From Bacteroidales bacterium (GTDB lineage Bacteria; Bacteroidota; Bacteroidia; Bacteroidales; VadinHA17), in contig WXFD01000058.1 of NCBI GenBank assembly GCA_009877105.1, forward strand, positions 62,001 through 126,000: a DNA stretch of 64,000 bases, in the 5' to 3' direction. The position numbers and the translations under genes are program-made. Positions 24,904-34,468 of the stretch are shown here, in pieces. Position 1 is the first letter of the stretch. Each line of letters begins with the position of its first letter. The notes under the pieces were generated by a model. The model was not told where the DNA came from and did no database searches. It saw only the letters and a list, made by a program, of their open reading frames with translations.

Positions 24904-27423
24904 TTAAAACTGCTGGCCCAATACAAAATGGAACTGGCCCTTATTCGCGTTAGGATAGGTTACAGGATCAGGTACCTTGTCAAATCCATAACCCCAGTCA
25001 ATACCCAGGAGGCCGAACATCGGGAGGTTGGCCCTGAGACCAATACCGGCAGAACGATTCATTTTGAATGGATTGTATTCGTTAATCTTGTACCAGGCCC
25101 TTCCTGCCTCAAGGAAAGTAAGCACATATATTGTGGCCTGCTGATTGAGGGAAACAGGATATCGAAGTTCAAAAGTCAGCTTTGAATAGACATTTCCCGC
25201 CGGTGAACCTGATTTCCTGTCGGTGGGGGTCAAAGATCCGTCGGTGTATCCCCTCAGTGCTATAATCTCACGGCCATAAAGGCTGTAGCCGCTCATTCCG
25301 CTTCCCCCGAGGTAGAAATTCTCAAACGGACTCGGTCCGATGGCGTTGTTGTAATGCCCGAGGTAGCCAAATGCAAATTTGGCATTTAGCACCAGTTTGT
25401 CGTCTGCAGAAATTGGATAGAAATAGTCGGCTTTAAAGAGCCATTTATGGAATTCAATCCAGTTGTATTTAACCCTGTCACTGACTCCGACCATGTTTGT
25501 ACCGCTGATCAGTGAATACGGGGGAGTAAGCTGAAGTGAAAGGGTGAAGGTTGAGCCGCTCCTGGGATAGATCAGGTTGGGACTTGTTGAAAACCTTGTG
25601 AGCCTGGTGGTAAAGCTGAACAGGTTTGATGTTCCGTCAGCGAACAGAAACCTGTAAAAGGTATATTCATGGAGTTTGTACCTCTGATAGCTCAATTCAC
25701 CGTAAAGGGAGAAATAATCGTCGGGCCAGGCAAGCCTTTTGCCCAGACCAATTGAAGCCCCGTCAATTATCATCGATCCGTATCTCTCGTTGCTTTTCTT
25801 CAGGCCGTTGGTCATAATCGATCTGTAAACAGAGGCTGAAAAGGAATTTGGTTTTTTACCGCCGAGCCATGGCTCCATGAACGACAGATTGTACGACTGG
25901 TAGTAACGGCCGTTCGACTGGGCCCTTATGTTAAGCGACTGTCCGTCGCCTGAAGGATAGGGCCTCCACTCCTTCAGCTTGAAAAAATTCCTCATCGCGA
26001 AGTTATTGAACCTCACCCCGACTGTTCCTATCAGCATTCGGGCACCCCATCCCCCTGAAATTTCAAACTGATCGTTAGCCTTCTCTTCAAGCTTGTAAAG
26101 CAGATCGACCGTACCGTTGGCGGGATCTGGCAAAGGTGTCGGACTGATCTTTTCAGCATCGAAATGCCCCAGAACGCCGAGCTGCCGGATCGACCTTATG
26201 ATCTTGTCCTTGCTGAACAGATCACCGGGAAGGGTGTAAAGCTCCCTTCGGGCAACATGTTCATTGGTTCTTGTATTGCCGGATATGATTATGTTATTCA
26301 GGTAAGCCTGGTCGCCTTCGAATATCCTTATCTCCAGGTCAACCGAATCATTTTCGATTTTTGCTTCCACAGGGGTGAGCCTCGAAAACAGGTAACCATA
26401 ATCCTGATATAAATTACTGACGGCATCCTGTGCACCGCTAAGCCCATTGAGCCTGTCCTCGATATGTGACTGGTTGTAGACCGATCCCTTTTCAATATTG
26501 AATCTTCTTGCAAGATCTTCCTTTTTATAAACACTGTTACCCACCCAGTCAACATTCCTGAGAAAATACTGACGCCCTTCATTAACCCTGATCATAAGTG
26601 CAACCCTGACATCCGACACAGGATAAAGGGAATCCTTCAGGATTCTGAAGTCCTTGTACCCATGATCATTATAGAATTTGTAAAGACTCTCCTTGTCTTC
26701 GAGATATTTTTCATCAATATATTTCGAGGCCTTGAAAAAATTCAGGTTCTTCTTCTTGGTGTTTTTCATCTTCCGCCTCAGCAGCTTGTCAGGGAATTTG
26801 TCATTGCCTTCGAAACTGATCTCCGCTATTTTTACTTTCTCCTTTTTGTCAACGTCAATGGTAAGCATTATGTGGTTTGGCTGGGAATGGTCATCCTTCT
26901 GAATGAACTCAACTGAAACATTCAGAAATCCCTTTTCAATAAAATGATCCTTTATGATCTTTTCCGACTTATTTATTAGGTAAGAGGTAAGCTGTGAACC
27001 AACCGGAAGGTTTATCTTTCCTGTAATATCCTGGGCCTCCGAGTTTTTCAGTCCATTATATCTTATGGATGAGATCCTCGGTCTTTCCTGAAGGGATATA
27101 TCGAGATAAACCGTATCAGCTACCTGCCTGAGTATTGTGATCCTTACATCGGAAAAAAGTCCCTGGTCCCATAATTTTCTGACTGCACTTGTGAGTTCAT
27201 CACCCGGCACACTTACCTCCTGACCTATTCTTAATCCCGATAGTCCTATGAGTGCATTGGCATCAAGAAACCTGACCCCCGAAACTGATACGCCCCCGAT
27301 GATGTATTCTTCAACCGTTGAATAATCGGCAAATTCTGATTTTTCCTGTGAAAAACCAACCTGAAAAACCAGGATCAATAATATAGACAGGAAAAGTACC
27401 CTCCTCCTTATAAACATCATCAT
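24904..27423 (-). CDS. bamA: Outer-membrane protein assembly factor
   Basis: BamA folds beta-barrel proteins into the outer membrane. The 839 aa protein has a signal peptide (about 1-25, FLSILLILVFQVGFSQ), a periplasmic region of five POTRA-type repeats (about 38-430, with recurring patterns such as ISFEGNDKFPDKLLRRKM and IIISGNTRTNEHVARREL) and a C-terminal 16-strand barrel ending in an aromatic residue (FVLGQQF). Inside the barrel, FYLGGSGMSGYSLYGR and ALRGYTDG correspond to the conserved loop region with the VRGF/Y-like motif. It lies 4 nt from uppS, so they are clearly cotranscribed. Confidence 0.96.
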   Translation of the reverse strand: MMMFIRRRVLFLSILLILVFQVGFSQEKSEFADYSTVEEYIIGGVSVSGVRFLDANALIGLSGLRIGQEVSVPGDELTSAVRKLWDQGLFSDVRITILRQVADTVYLDISLQERPRISSIRYNGLKNSEAQDITGKINLPVGSQLTSYLINKSEKIIKDHFIEKGFLNVSVEFIQKDDHSQPNHIMLTIDVDKKEKVKIAEISFEGNDKFPDKLLRRKMKNTKKKNLNFFKASKYIDEKYLEDKESLYKFYNDHGYKDFRILKDSLYPVSDVRVALMIRVNEGRQYFLRNVDWVGNSVYKKEDLARRFNIEKGSVYNQSHIEDRLNGLSGAQDAVSNLYQDYGYLFSRLTPVEAKIENDSVDLEIRIFEGDQAYLNNIIISGNTRTNEHVARRELYTLPGDLFSKDKIIRSIRQLGVLGHFDAEKISPTPLPDPANGTVDLLYKLEEKANDQFEISGGWGARMLIGTVGVRFNNFAMRNFFKLKEWRPYPSGDGQSLNIRAQSNGRYYQSYNLSFMEPWLGGKKPNSFSASVYRSIMTNGLKKSNERYGSMIIDGASIGLGKRLAWPDDYFSLYGELSYQRYKLHEYTFYRFLFADGTSNLFSFTTRLTRFSTSPNLIYPRSGSTFTLSLQLTPPYSLISGTNMVGVSDRVKYNWIEFHKWLFKADYFYPISADDKLVLNAKFAFGYLGHYNNAIGPSPFENFYLGGSGMSGYSLYGREIIALRGYTDGSLTPTDRKSGSPAGNVYSKLTFELRYPVSLNQQATIYVLTFLEAGRAWYKINEYNPFKMNRSAGIGLRANLPMFGLLGIDWGYGFDKVPDPVTYPNANKGQFHFVLGQQF

Positions 27424-27427
27424 AGCG

Positions 27428-28174
27428 TCAATTTTCCGTTACCTGTTCACTTGTCTTGCCAAATCTTCTTTCTCTTTTCTGGAAATCAATTATCGCCCTG
27501 TAAAAATCCTCCTTGCTAAAATCAGGCCAAAGTATATCTGTAAAATACAATTCCGTATAAGCAATCTGCCAGAGCAGGAAATTACTGATCCTTAACTCGC
27601 CGCTGGTTCTTATCAGGAGCTCCGGATCCGGAATTTCGGATGTGGCTAAATATTTCCCAAATTCATCCGGGCCAACTGAACCGGCACTTATCCTGCCGCT
27701 GCAAATATCGGCTGAAAGTTTTCTGGCCGCTTCTGTAATTTCCCATCTCGAACTATAGCTCATTGCTACAACCAGGGTCAATCCAGTAGATGCAGAAGTC
27801 AGCCTGATAGTTTCCAGGAACCTGTTTCTTACATCGCCCGCAAGCCGGTCAACATCACCAATCGCAGTCAGCTTTATATTATTCTTTATCAGCGTGCCTG
27901 TTTCATCATTCAGCGATTGCACCATAATTCCCATAAGTGCGGTGACTTCATCATCAGGTCTCCCCCAGTTTTCCGTTGAAAAAGCGTAAAGAGTCAGGTA
28001 TTTTATTCCGAGTTCTGCCGCAGCTTCTATCACTCCCCTTACAGCACTCACCCCCTGCCTGTGTCCGAATATCCTGTCCATTCCCTTTTGCTTTGCCCAT
28101 CGACCGTTACCATCCATAATTATAGCAATATGGGAAGGAAGTTTTTCAGGATTAATTTGTTCTTTCAACGACAT
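27428..28174 (-). CDS. uppS: Undecaprenyl diphosphate synthase (cis-prenyltransferase)
   Basis: UppS builds the C55 lipid carrier for wall and surface glycans. The 248 aa protein shows HIAIIMDGNGRWAKQKG (catalytic Asp, substrate P-loop), GHRQGVSAVRGVIEAA, LTLYAFSTENWGRP, and the C-terminal DPELLIRTSGELRISNFLLWQIAYTELYF with RxSGExR..NF..WQ diphosphate binding. It is tightly linked to bamA (4 nt) and porG (2 nt). Confidence 0.97.
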   Translation of the reverse strand: MSLKEQINPEKLPSHIAIIMDGNGRWAKQKGMDRIFGHRQGVSAVRGVIEAAAELGIKYLTLYAFSTENWGRPDDEVTALMGIMVQSLNDETGTLIKNNIKLTAIGDVDRLAGDVRNRFLETIRLTSASTGLTLVVAMSYSSRWEITEAARKLSADICSGRISAGSVGPDEFGKYLATSEIPDPELLIRTSGELRISNFLLWQIAYTELYFTDILWPDFSKEDFYRAIIDFQKRERRFGKTSEQVTEN

Positions 28175-28176
28175 AC

Positions 28177-28908
28177 CTAGCGTTTTCTTCTTGGCTCATC
28201 AACATCACTGTAAGCAGGACAACCGGCTAACTTATTGTATATCTTCCAGGTAACCGATATGCCGGCAAATGTGTACCAGTCATTATTATGCAGCAATGCA
28301 TGATGTGATGGGTCAGTTAAATCTTTTTGGCCGTCAAAGTTATCATAAAAACTTTTACGAAAACCATATTCGGCCTCCAAACCCAGGTTTTTATATACGT
28401 TGATCTTAAAACCGATTGAAAACGGGATGACGGGAACATAAGTAATCACACTGCTATTCGGATTTTTAGCAGATGTATTGATAAAAGAAATTCCTGCGCC
28501 TGCGGCCAGGTATGGAGTGTAATTCCACCTCTTACCCTGCGTGGAATAAGGGAAAAAATTAAATTCATACTGCAGGGCCCATTCACCAACCATGCCCGAG
28601 AATGAGGCATCCCTCCCCCGCTGGAAATTGTTGCTGAAATCACTGTCCTTTCCGCGTATTCCCCCGATGAAAATATTTGTCCTCAGGGCCTGCCTCGGGT
28701 TGAAATTATATCGGTAAAAAAGACCTCCCGCCGGCAGGGGGGCATAAAAAAGCCGGGTCTCATTGATATCGCCAATATAGGATGAGGTTCCCCCGAATAG
28801 CCCGAAATCAGCATTTCGTTGACCAGACAATGAAAGGGGAAACAATAAAAACAGAAAAAGCAGAAATATCCTGTTTAAAAAAGCTGACACAATGGGGTGC
28901 ATAATCAT
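28177..28908 (-). CDS. porG: PorG-like outer-membrane protein (DUF6089)
   Basis: A 243 aa beta-barrel protein with signal peptide (FLLFLFLLFPLSLSGQ) followed by ADFGLFGGTSSYIGDINE, the opening typical of DUF6089, and alternating barrel strands (FYRYNFNPRQALRTNIFIG, EWALQYEFNFFP, YTPYLAAGAGISF, NLGLEAEYGFRKSF). PorG is an outer-membrane part of the T9SS that associates with the PorK/N ring in Porphyromonas, where its gene precedes uppS and bamA exactly as here. Gene order plus family support the call. Its ATG overlaps the previous gene's stop by 4 nt (ATGA). Confidence 0.8.
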   Translation of the reverse strand: MIMHPIVSAFLNRIFLLFLFLLFPLSLSGQRNADFGLFGGTSSYIGDINETRLFYAPLPAGGLFYRYNFNPRQALRTNIFIGGIRGKDSDFSNNFQRGRDASFSGMVGEWALQYEFNFFPYSTQGKRWNYTPYLAAGAGISFINTSAKNPNSSVITYVPVIPFSIGFKINVYKNLGLEAEYGFRKSFYDNFDGQKDLTDPSHHALLHNNDWYTFAGISVTWKIYNKLAGCPAYSDVDEPRRKR

Positions 28909-29645
28909 CTCAAAGTAGGCAATCCGCGGGCACCAGACTTCAACTTATAGGTAATATTCACATTCATCAGGTAGTAAACGTCATTCGCCTTGGAAAATTG
29001 CGAGTGATATCCGTCAATGTAATCTGAGAAAACATATCTGCCGCCCAGTTCAAGGCCAAAGTTCAGGTTGGGAGTATAAATAAGCGTCGCGCCCAGGCCT
29101 GCCGGAATAACCGGGGCAAGGCCGCTGGTTGGCATATTCCTCGCACTAAGGGCTTCATTGACCTTTACGCTGTACCAAGCACCACCGGCGCCTCCGAAAA
29201 CATAGAAGTCAAGTGATCTCAGCAGGGCTTGTATCCCTTTCCCTTTAATGAACAGATAACTGCTCTCATATTTGTTTTTAATAAAGTAATATTCTCCCAC
29301 GAGAGCCGGTTCAAAAAGGTTTGTGGTTGATTCGTAATTCCTGTTCTCATTTGAACCTCTCTTATCAGAAGCATGCAACATAGCATAGGTCATGCTAAGG
29401 CGTAAATTTGCGGTTCTCGACAACCTGTATCGCAAACTGCCGTTTATGTCAAACCTGGTTTGTCTGTAACCCATATCTTTAAGCCCTGCCAGATTCTTTC
29501 CTATTGAAAACCCTCCGACATCCGGAAAGAAAAAAGAAGGACCAATACCAAACTCAGCTTCCCACCTCTTTAATTTCCAAAGCTGCGCATCACACATGCC
29601 TGCAATCAGGGAGAATAATAGAACAACGAGGGCAGTTCGTTTCAT
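28905..29645 (-). CDS. Outer-membrane beta-barrel protein, PorG-like neighbour
   Basis: A 246 aa exported barrel: signal peptide (LVVLLFSLIAGMCDAQ) and strands such as WEAEFGIGPSFFFPDV, FDINGSLRYRLSRTANLRLSMTYAML, PALVGEYYFI, FYVFGGAGGAWYSV and FGLELGGRYVFSDYI. It resembles the DUF6089 barrel that follows but lacks its GDINE motif; a tandem duplication that diverged is a reasonable reading. Stop/start overlap with porG implies coupled expression. Function unknown, possibly T9SS or envelope. Confidence 0.7.
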   Translation of the reverse strand: MKRTALVVLLFSLIAGMCDAQLWKLKRWEAEFGIGPSFFFPDVGGFSIGKNLAGLKDMGYRQTRFDINGSLRYRLSRTANLRLSMTYAMLHASDKRGSNENRNYESTTNLFEPALVGEYYFIKNKYESSYLFIKGKGIQALLRSLDFYVFGGAGGAWYSVKVNEALSARNMPTSGLAPVIPAGLGATLIYTPNLNFGLELGGRYVFSDYIDGYHSQFSKANDVYYLMNVNITYKLKSGARGLPTLR

Positions 29646-29671
29646 AACGACACTTTTTCTGATTGTAAGTA

Positions 29672-29679
29672 CAAATATA
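29672..29679 (-). promoter_or_regulatory. -7 box upstream of the barrel/porG/uppS/bamA block
   Basis: TATATTTG on the minus strand is an exact -7 match 26 nt before the ATG at 29645, with TTTC 20 nt further upstream as an imperfect -33. It could give the envelope block its own promoter apart from nadK. Confidence 0.5.
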
Positions 29680-29774
29680 GTAATCTATTGCAAAGGGCAG
29701 AAATATTCAGGACTAAAATTAGCTGTGAAGGCCGCGGTTCATTTACTGGTCTGATCTCTGAAAAATGTTTCATG

Positions 29775-30653
29775 TCAGTTTCTCTTATCTGCTCCCCACA
29801 TCAGCCTGTTCCTTAATGTACTGTAAAAGTCCCTTTTCCTGAGCATCACGGTTTTTAACTTTTCAGGGGATCTTGCTATATTAATTGCCTGGTCAAATGA
29901 AAGCCGTTTTGATCTGAAATCGCATGTGGCCAGGTATGCATCCGCTCTGCCTTCTATTGTCATTCTCAGTTCACTTTCACCGGAAATGACAATCGGCCTG
30001 ATTGTCAGATTATGAGGGGAGATGGGAGATATTATAATGCTCTCATCCTCCGGCGACAGGATGGGTCCCCCAACACTCAGATTATAGGCGGTTGAACCTG
30101 TGGCCGTTGAAATTATCAGGCCATCGGCCCAGTAGGTGTTAAGATAAATATTGTCCACGAAAACATTTATGATGATCATGCTTGGATCAGCTTTCTGGAC
30201 AGTTATTTCATTCAATGCCGTTGAAGATTCATTGTTGAACAGATCAGCCGGTGACCTGATTTCGAGAAGTGATCTTTCGATGATCTCATATTCCCCCTGG
30301 CACAGGAGATCGATTGAATGGCCAATTTCGTCATCGGGAATATTTGCAAGAAATCCCATCCTGCCTGTATTTACTCCGGCAATCGGGATGCCATGCTTCC
30401 TGACTTTCAGCATTGTTTCCAGGAAGGTGCCGTCACCTCCGACGCTTAGTATCATGTCGGGAAGATACGGAAGGCTTTCAAGATCTTTGAACCTCACAGG
30501 CCTGCCTGCTTCAATGCTGTCTGAATCAATCGTATGCTTCTGGTGCTGAAATATTTTTATTCCCCTCTGTGAAAACTCCCTTATAAGCCTGCTTACCCCT
30601 TCAGTGGTTTTCTGGTTACTTTCCTTGCTGTATATTGCAACCGATCTCAGCAT
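29775..30653 (-). CDS. nadK: NAD+ kinase
   Basis: NadK phosphorylates NAD to NADP. The 292 aa protein shows MILSVGGDGTFLETML (GGDGT), AGVNTGRMGFLANI, SSTALNEITVQK (NE/D motif), YWADGLIISTATGSTAYNLSVGGPIL and the closing ISPISPHNLTIRPIVI. It lies 5 nt after the CBS-domain gene. In Bacteroidetes nadK usually leads the porG-uppS-bamA cluster, as seen here. Confidence 0.96.
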   Translation of the reverse strand: MLRSVAIYSKESNQKTTEGVSRLIREFSQRGIKIFQHQKHTIDSDSIEAGRPVRFKDLESLPYLPDMILSVGGDGTFLETMLKVRKHGIPIAGVNTGRMGFLANIPDDEIGHSIDLLCQGEYEIIERSLLEIRSPADLFNNESSTALNEITVQKADPSMIIINVFVDNIYLNTYWADGLIISTATGSTAYNLSVGGPILSPEDESIIISPISPHNLTIRPIVISGESELRMTIEGRADAYLATCDFRSKRLSFDQAINIARSPEKLKTVMLRKRDFYSTLRNRLMWGADKRN

Positions 30654-30658
30654 GATTG

Positions 30659-31324
30659 TCAGATATTCAAATATTTCATTAACAGGTCGAACCGCTCCGA
30701 GTAAAATCTGTCCATTGAATCATCGGAGGTGATCCAGGTCTTAACGTCATAATTGTATCTCTCGAAAGTACGTATGAGCGATGCCAGATCAGTGGAGTTT
30801 ACTTTCAGTGTCACCTCAAGTCTGGTTGAATCGGGCGGCGAAGTAATATACAAACTAAGCACCTTGATATTGTTGCTCTCAACAATCTGGGCAATCTGTG
30901 AGAGCGAATAGTCCCTTTCCGTGATCTCAAGCACAAGAATGCCGCCAGACTGATCAATCGATGATATAGAGGCAAGATAACGTACAAGATCGGTTGCGGT
31001 GATTACTCCCTTGTAGTGATTATGACTATCGAGCACCGGCACTACAGTTAACTTGAGCCGTGAGGCAAGGCCAATTACCTCAAAAAGATGCTGGTCGTCC
31101 GTAACATAAGGCTTGAGCAGGGTCAGCGAATGATTACCTATGGGCTCTTCCGGCTGATTCATGTCGTAAATGTCGGAGTCGGATATCAGGCCGAGAAAAT
31201 CCTGGTTGTTTACTATTGGCAGGTGCGATATCCTGAAAATTTCCATCCAGTTCAGTGCCGTCTGCCCTGAATCGGAGGTTTTAAGCGCCGGTACAACTTC
31301 TGATATGAGATCACGGGCAATCAT
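30659..31324 (-). CDS. CBS-domain pair protein
   Basis: A 221 aa cytoplasmic protein. The ATG at 31322-31324 gives MIARDLISEVVPALKTSD, better than a TTG four codons before. Two CBS motifs (about 1-55: HLPIVNNQDFLGLISDSDIY; about 68-125: VVPVLDSHNHYKGVITATDLV) should form one Bateman module binding an adenine nucleotide. The C-terminal part (about 130-200: GGILVLEITERDYSLSQIAQIVE) is ACT-like. It precedes nadK by 5 nt, and an adenylate- or NAD-linked regulatory role is a natural guess but unproven. Confidence 0.8.
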   Translation of the reverse strand: MIARDLISEVVPALKTSDSGQTALNWMEIFRISHLPIVNNQDFLGLISDSDIYDMNQPEEPIGNHSLTLLKPYVTDDQHLFEVIGLASRLKLTVVPVLDSHNHYKGVITATDLVRYLASISSIDQSGGILVLEITERDYSLSQIAQIVESNNIKVLSLYITSPPDSTRLEVTLKVNSTDLASLIRTFERYNYDVKTWITSDDSMDRFYSERFDLLMKYLNI

Positions 31325-31426
31325 TATGACTGGCAAAATGTTTAAATTTCAGATAAAATAACAAAAAAAAAACCAGTTATCGTATTTTTACATCAAATAA
31401 CAATACGGTAATATAAAGCAATTATT

Positions 31427-32143
31427 ATGACAAAGCTGAGCGTTAATATCAACAAGATAGCAACACTGAGGAATGCAAGGGGAGGAAATATCCCCAATGT
31501 AAAAACTGCTGCCATAAACTGCGAGCTGTTTGGTGCAGACGGCATAACGGTTCATCCCAGGCCGGATGAAAGACATATCAGGTACAGGGATGTGCTTGAG
31601 ATCCGGCCCGTGATAAAAACCGAATTCAATATCGAAGGATATCCTTCTGATAAGTTTATCGAGCTCGTATTGTCAGTCAAACCCGACCAGGTTACACTTG
31701 TTCCCGACGCTCACGATGCCATTACTTCAAATGCCGGATGGAATGTCCCGCGGTTCAGGCTTTTCCTTGCCGATGTAGTCTCCGTATTCAGGAAAGAAGG
31801 TATCAGAACATCAATATTTGTGGATACGGATCCAGTCAACATTGAAACCGCCGCCATGACCGGAGCCGACAGGGTCGAACTCTACACCGAACCCTACGCA
31901 GCCGGTTTTGACAAGGACGCACCCTCAGCCATAGCCCCGTTCATCAATGCAGCAAAAATAGCCCGCGATTCAGGCCTCGGGCTCAACGCGGGCCACGACC
32001 TGAATCTCGATAATCTCCGATACCTGCATCAGAATATCCCCTGGATAGATGAAGTATCAATCGGACATGCACTTATTTCCGACGCACTCTATCTGGGCCT
32101 GGAGAACACCATCCAAATGTACAGGAGGCAGCTTGCAGGCTGA
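31427..32143 (+). CDS. pdxJ: Pyridoxine 5'-phosphate synthase
   Basis: PdxJ condenses 1-deoxy-xylulose 5-phosphate with 3-amino-1-hydroxyacetone phosphate. In 238 aa: [17 protein letters not shown] (start), [21 protein letters not shown] (phosphate loop, catalytic His/Arg), FNIEGYPSD with the catalytic Glu, [23 protein letters not shown], and [11 protein letters not shown] with the second catalytic His. It is divergent from the CBS gene and 8 nt upstream of a hydrolase gene. Confidence 0.97.
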   Translation: MTKLSVNINKIATLRNARGGNIPNVKTAAINCELFGADGITVHPRPDERHIRYRDVLEIRPVIKTEFNIEGYPSDKFIELVLSVKPDQVTLVPDAHDAITSNAGWNVPRFRLFLADVVSVFRKEGIRTSIFVDTDPVNIETAAMTGADRVELYTEPYAAGFDKDAPSAIAPFINAAKIARDSGLGLNAGHDLNLDNLRYLHQNIPWIDEVSIGHALISDALYLGLENTIQMYRRQLAG

Positions 32144-32151
32144 AAACCCAC

Positions 32152-32958
32152 ATGATGCTTTTTTACAGGAAATATGGCTCAGGTCCTGCCCTGATGATTT
32201 TACACGGCCTGTATGGATCATCGGATAACTGGGTATCAATAGCCGGGAAGATTGATGACAGATTCACGGTAATCATTCCCGATCTCAGAAATCACGGGGC
32301 ATCCCCTCATTCCTCAATTCATGATTATGATGCAATGAGCCTCGACATCAAAGAACTGGCTGATGAACTGAACCTCGGTCATTTCTTCCTTGCCGGCCAC
32401 AGCATGGGAGGAAAGGCTGCCATGAAATTTGCAATGAGATGGCCTGAAAGACTCCTCGGACTGCTTATCGCAGACATCTCCCCTGTAAACTCAACCGAAC
32501 GATTCAAAAAGGATCTGGAAAAACATAGGGAAATCATGCAGGCAATGATCTCGGCGGATATATCCTCAGCAAGTTCACGAAAAGAAGCTGAGGCTTTATT
32601 CTCATCATTGCAATCTGAAAAACTTACCGGATTCATACTTAAAAACCTGCGAAGAAAAACCGATGGCGGATTCACCTGGAAAATAAACCTTGGAACCCTG
32701 GCTGCCAGCATTGAAAATATAATGGCATCCGTGGAACCGGGAAAAAATGAGGACCGGAGTATCAGCGGCTTTCCTGTCTTCTTCCTTAAGGCCGGAAAAT
32801 CAGATTATATAACCGATGACGATATCGGTCCCATTCTGAAAATATTCCCCGGAGCAGAGATAATAACCATTCCTGAAGCCGGACACTGGATCCATTCAGA
32901 TAACCCTGAAGCAGTTGTATCAGCGCTGTTGAAATTCCTTGAAACCGATCAGGACTGA
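32152..32958 (+). CDS. Alpha/beta hydrolase (YbfF-like esterase)
   Basis: A 268 aa alpha/beta hydrolase. It shows the oxyanion loop LHGLYGSSDNW, PDLRNHGASPHS, nucleophile Ser in AGHSMGGKAAMKFA, ISPVNST typical of the YbfF/ABHD11 group, an Asp region near KAGKSDYITDDD and the catalytic His in EAGHWIHSDNP. The substrate is not known; this group often cleaves short acyl esters or acyl-CoA. It follows pdxJ by 8 nt and ends 4 nt from the exonuclease stop, tail to tail. Confidence 0.85.
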   Translation: MMLFYRKYGSGPALMILHGLYGSSDNWVSIAGKIDDRFTVIIPDLRNHGASPHSSIHDYDAMSLDIKELADELNLGHFFLAGHSMGGKAAMKFAMRWPERLLGLLIADISPVNSTERFKKDLEKHREIMQAMISADISSASSRKEAEALFSSLQSEKLTGFILKNLRRKTDGGFTWKINLGTLAASIENIMASVEPGKNEDRSISGFPVFFLKAGKSDYITDDDIGPILKIFPGAEIITIPEAGHWIHSDNPEAVVSALLKFLETDQD

Positions 32959-32961
32959 TTC

Positions 32962-33681
32962 CTAAAATGTGACCGATTCAATTCGTCCGGGATCAATCGA
33001 AGGGAGATTCATGAATCTTAGAAGCACCTGGGCAACCGCTGCAACATCCTTTTCACAATAAACAACTATGCGTTTAAGATCGTGCTCATCATGGTAGATC
33101 CCGGCAACCATGCTGCCGTCAATGTCATCCTTGGGGGAGTTGATGCCAAGTACCAGTGTAAGAAGATCGAGTGATGTATAACTCTTGTAGTCGCCGAATT
33201 TCCAGAGATCGAGAGTATCAAGCAACCTGACTTCCCAGGGTTTCTTACCAGCATTGTCGAGAATACCTGGAATGGCAAGCCTGTTTATTATCATCCGCCG
33301 TGCTATATACGGATAGTCAAATTCCCTGCCGTTATGCGCACAAAGATTCATTTCCCTGTTTCGTGAGAATTTATTTACCAGTTCCGAAAATCCTGTAAGG
33401 ATATCCTTCTCATTATCCCCATAAAACGATTTGATCCTGAAAGAGAAAGGATCCTTTGCACTGATAAATCCGGCCGAAATGCAGATTATTTTTCCAAATT
33501 CTGCAAATATGCCTGCCCTGTTATAAACCTGGCCCGGCAACTGGTCATCGTTCCTGAACTGTTTTGATTTTTTTTCCCAATGTATCCTGAAGGCCGGGTC
33601 AAGATCATAATATGAGGAAGCTGAAGGAACTGTTTCAATGTCAAGGAACAGAATATCCTCGGGCTTAATATTCACAAGCAT
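32962..33681 (-). CDS. Predicted 3'-5' exonuclease, PolB/DnaQ-like RNase H fold
   Basis: A 239 aa exonuclease domain protein. The ATG at 33679-33681 (MLVNIKPED) avoids overlapping udk; a longer reading adds 12 residues. Catalytic positions: LFLDIETVPS (Exo I D-x-E), LCAHNGREFDYPYIARR (Exo II), and YCEKDVAAVAQVLLRF (Exo III Asp). The pattern matches the Bacteroidetes 3'-5' exonuclease family related to DNA polymerase B proofreading domains, here without a polymerase. It starts 16 nt after udk and is probably cotranscribed. Confidence 0.82.
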   Translation of the reverse strand: MLVNIKPEDILFLDIETVPSASSYYDLDPAFRIHWEKKSKQFRNDDQLPGQVYNRAGIFAEFGKIICISAGFISAKDPFSFRIKSFYGDNEKDILTGFSELVNKFSRNREMNLCAHNGREFDYPYIARRMIINRLAIPGILDNAGKKPWEVRLLDTLDLWKFGDYKSYTSLDLLTLVLGINSPKDDIDGSMVAGIYHDEHDLKRIVVYCEKDVAAVAQVLLRFMNLPSIDPGRIESVTF

Positions 33682-33697
33682 CGCAGCATAATATTGA

Positions 33698-34306
33698 TTA
33701 GTAAAGATGTTTCTCAATTATGGAGATCAGAACCTCAATGCCGATCTGATTTTCCCCGCCTCCGGGAATTATTATGTCTGCATATCTTTTTGAAGGCTCA
33801 ATGAACTGGAGATGGGATGGTTTAACCGTGTCGTGATATCTTTCAAGCACCTGCAGAACGGATCTTCCCCTGTCCTCTATATCCCGTTTTATAACCCGTC
33901 CGAGGCGATCATCGGGGTCTGCATCCACAAAAACCTTGATATCAAGCACATCCCGCAATCCCGGATCAGCCAGGATAAGGATACCCTCAACCAAAGCAAC
34001 GCGTGCCGGATCAACGGTTAAAGTCTCCTTCGATCTCAGGCATGTAAGATAGGAGTATACAGGCATTTCAATGCTCTGTCCCTTTCTGAGCCGTTCAATA
34101 TGTTCCATCAGCAGGCTGAACTCAACAGAATCGGGATGATCAAAATTGATCTTCTGACGTTCCTCCGGAGGGATATGGCGATTATCCCTGTAATATGAGT
34201 CCTGGGGTAAAACAATTACCTCTCCGGATGGAAATCTCTCCATCACTTTCTTTACCACAGTGGTTTTTCCCGATCCTGTTCCCCCGGCAATACCAACTAT
34301 CAGCAT
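33698..34306 (-). CDS. udk: Uridine kinase
   Basis: Udk phosphorylates uridine and cytidine for pyrimidine salvage. Starting at the ATG 34304-34306 (MLIVGIAGG) it has 202 aa. Walker A GGTGSGKTTVV, QDSYYRD, NFDHPDSVEFSLL, PVYSYLTC, ALVEGILIL and VFVDADPDDRLGRVIKRDIEDRGRS (Walker B/lid) are all visible. It is a single gene plus a downstream exonuclease. Confidence 0.95.
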   Translation of the reverse strand: MLIVGIAGGTGSGKTTVVKKVMERFPSGEVIVLPQDSYYRDNRHIPPEERQKINFDHPDSVEFSLLMEHIERLRKGQSIEMPVYSYLTCLRSKETLTVDPARVALVEGILILADPGLRDVLDIKVFVDADPDDRLGRVIKRDIEDRGRSVLQVLERYHDTVKPSHLQFIEPSKRYADIIIPGGGENQIGIEVLISIIEKHLY

Positions 34307-34468
34307 TAATTCATAAATTTGCATCAGATTATCCTTTAAAAATAATAATTTTTAAAAGATCGGGGCCAGCGAATCATATCTGGATTGATCCTGATCGAAG
34401 GATTCCGGAATTTATAAACTATTTACACTTTAAATCATTTTTACAATCAGCTATTTAAAAATCAGATC

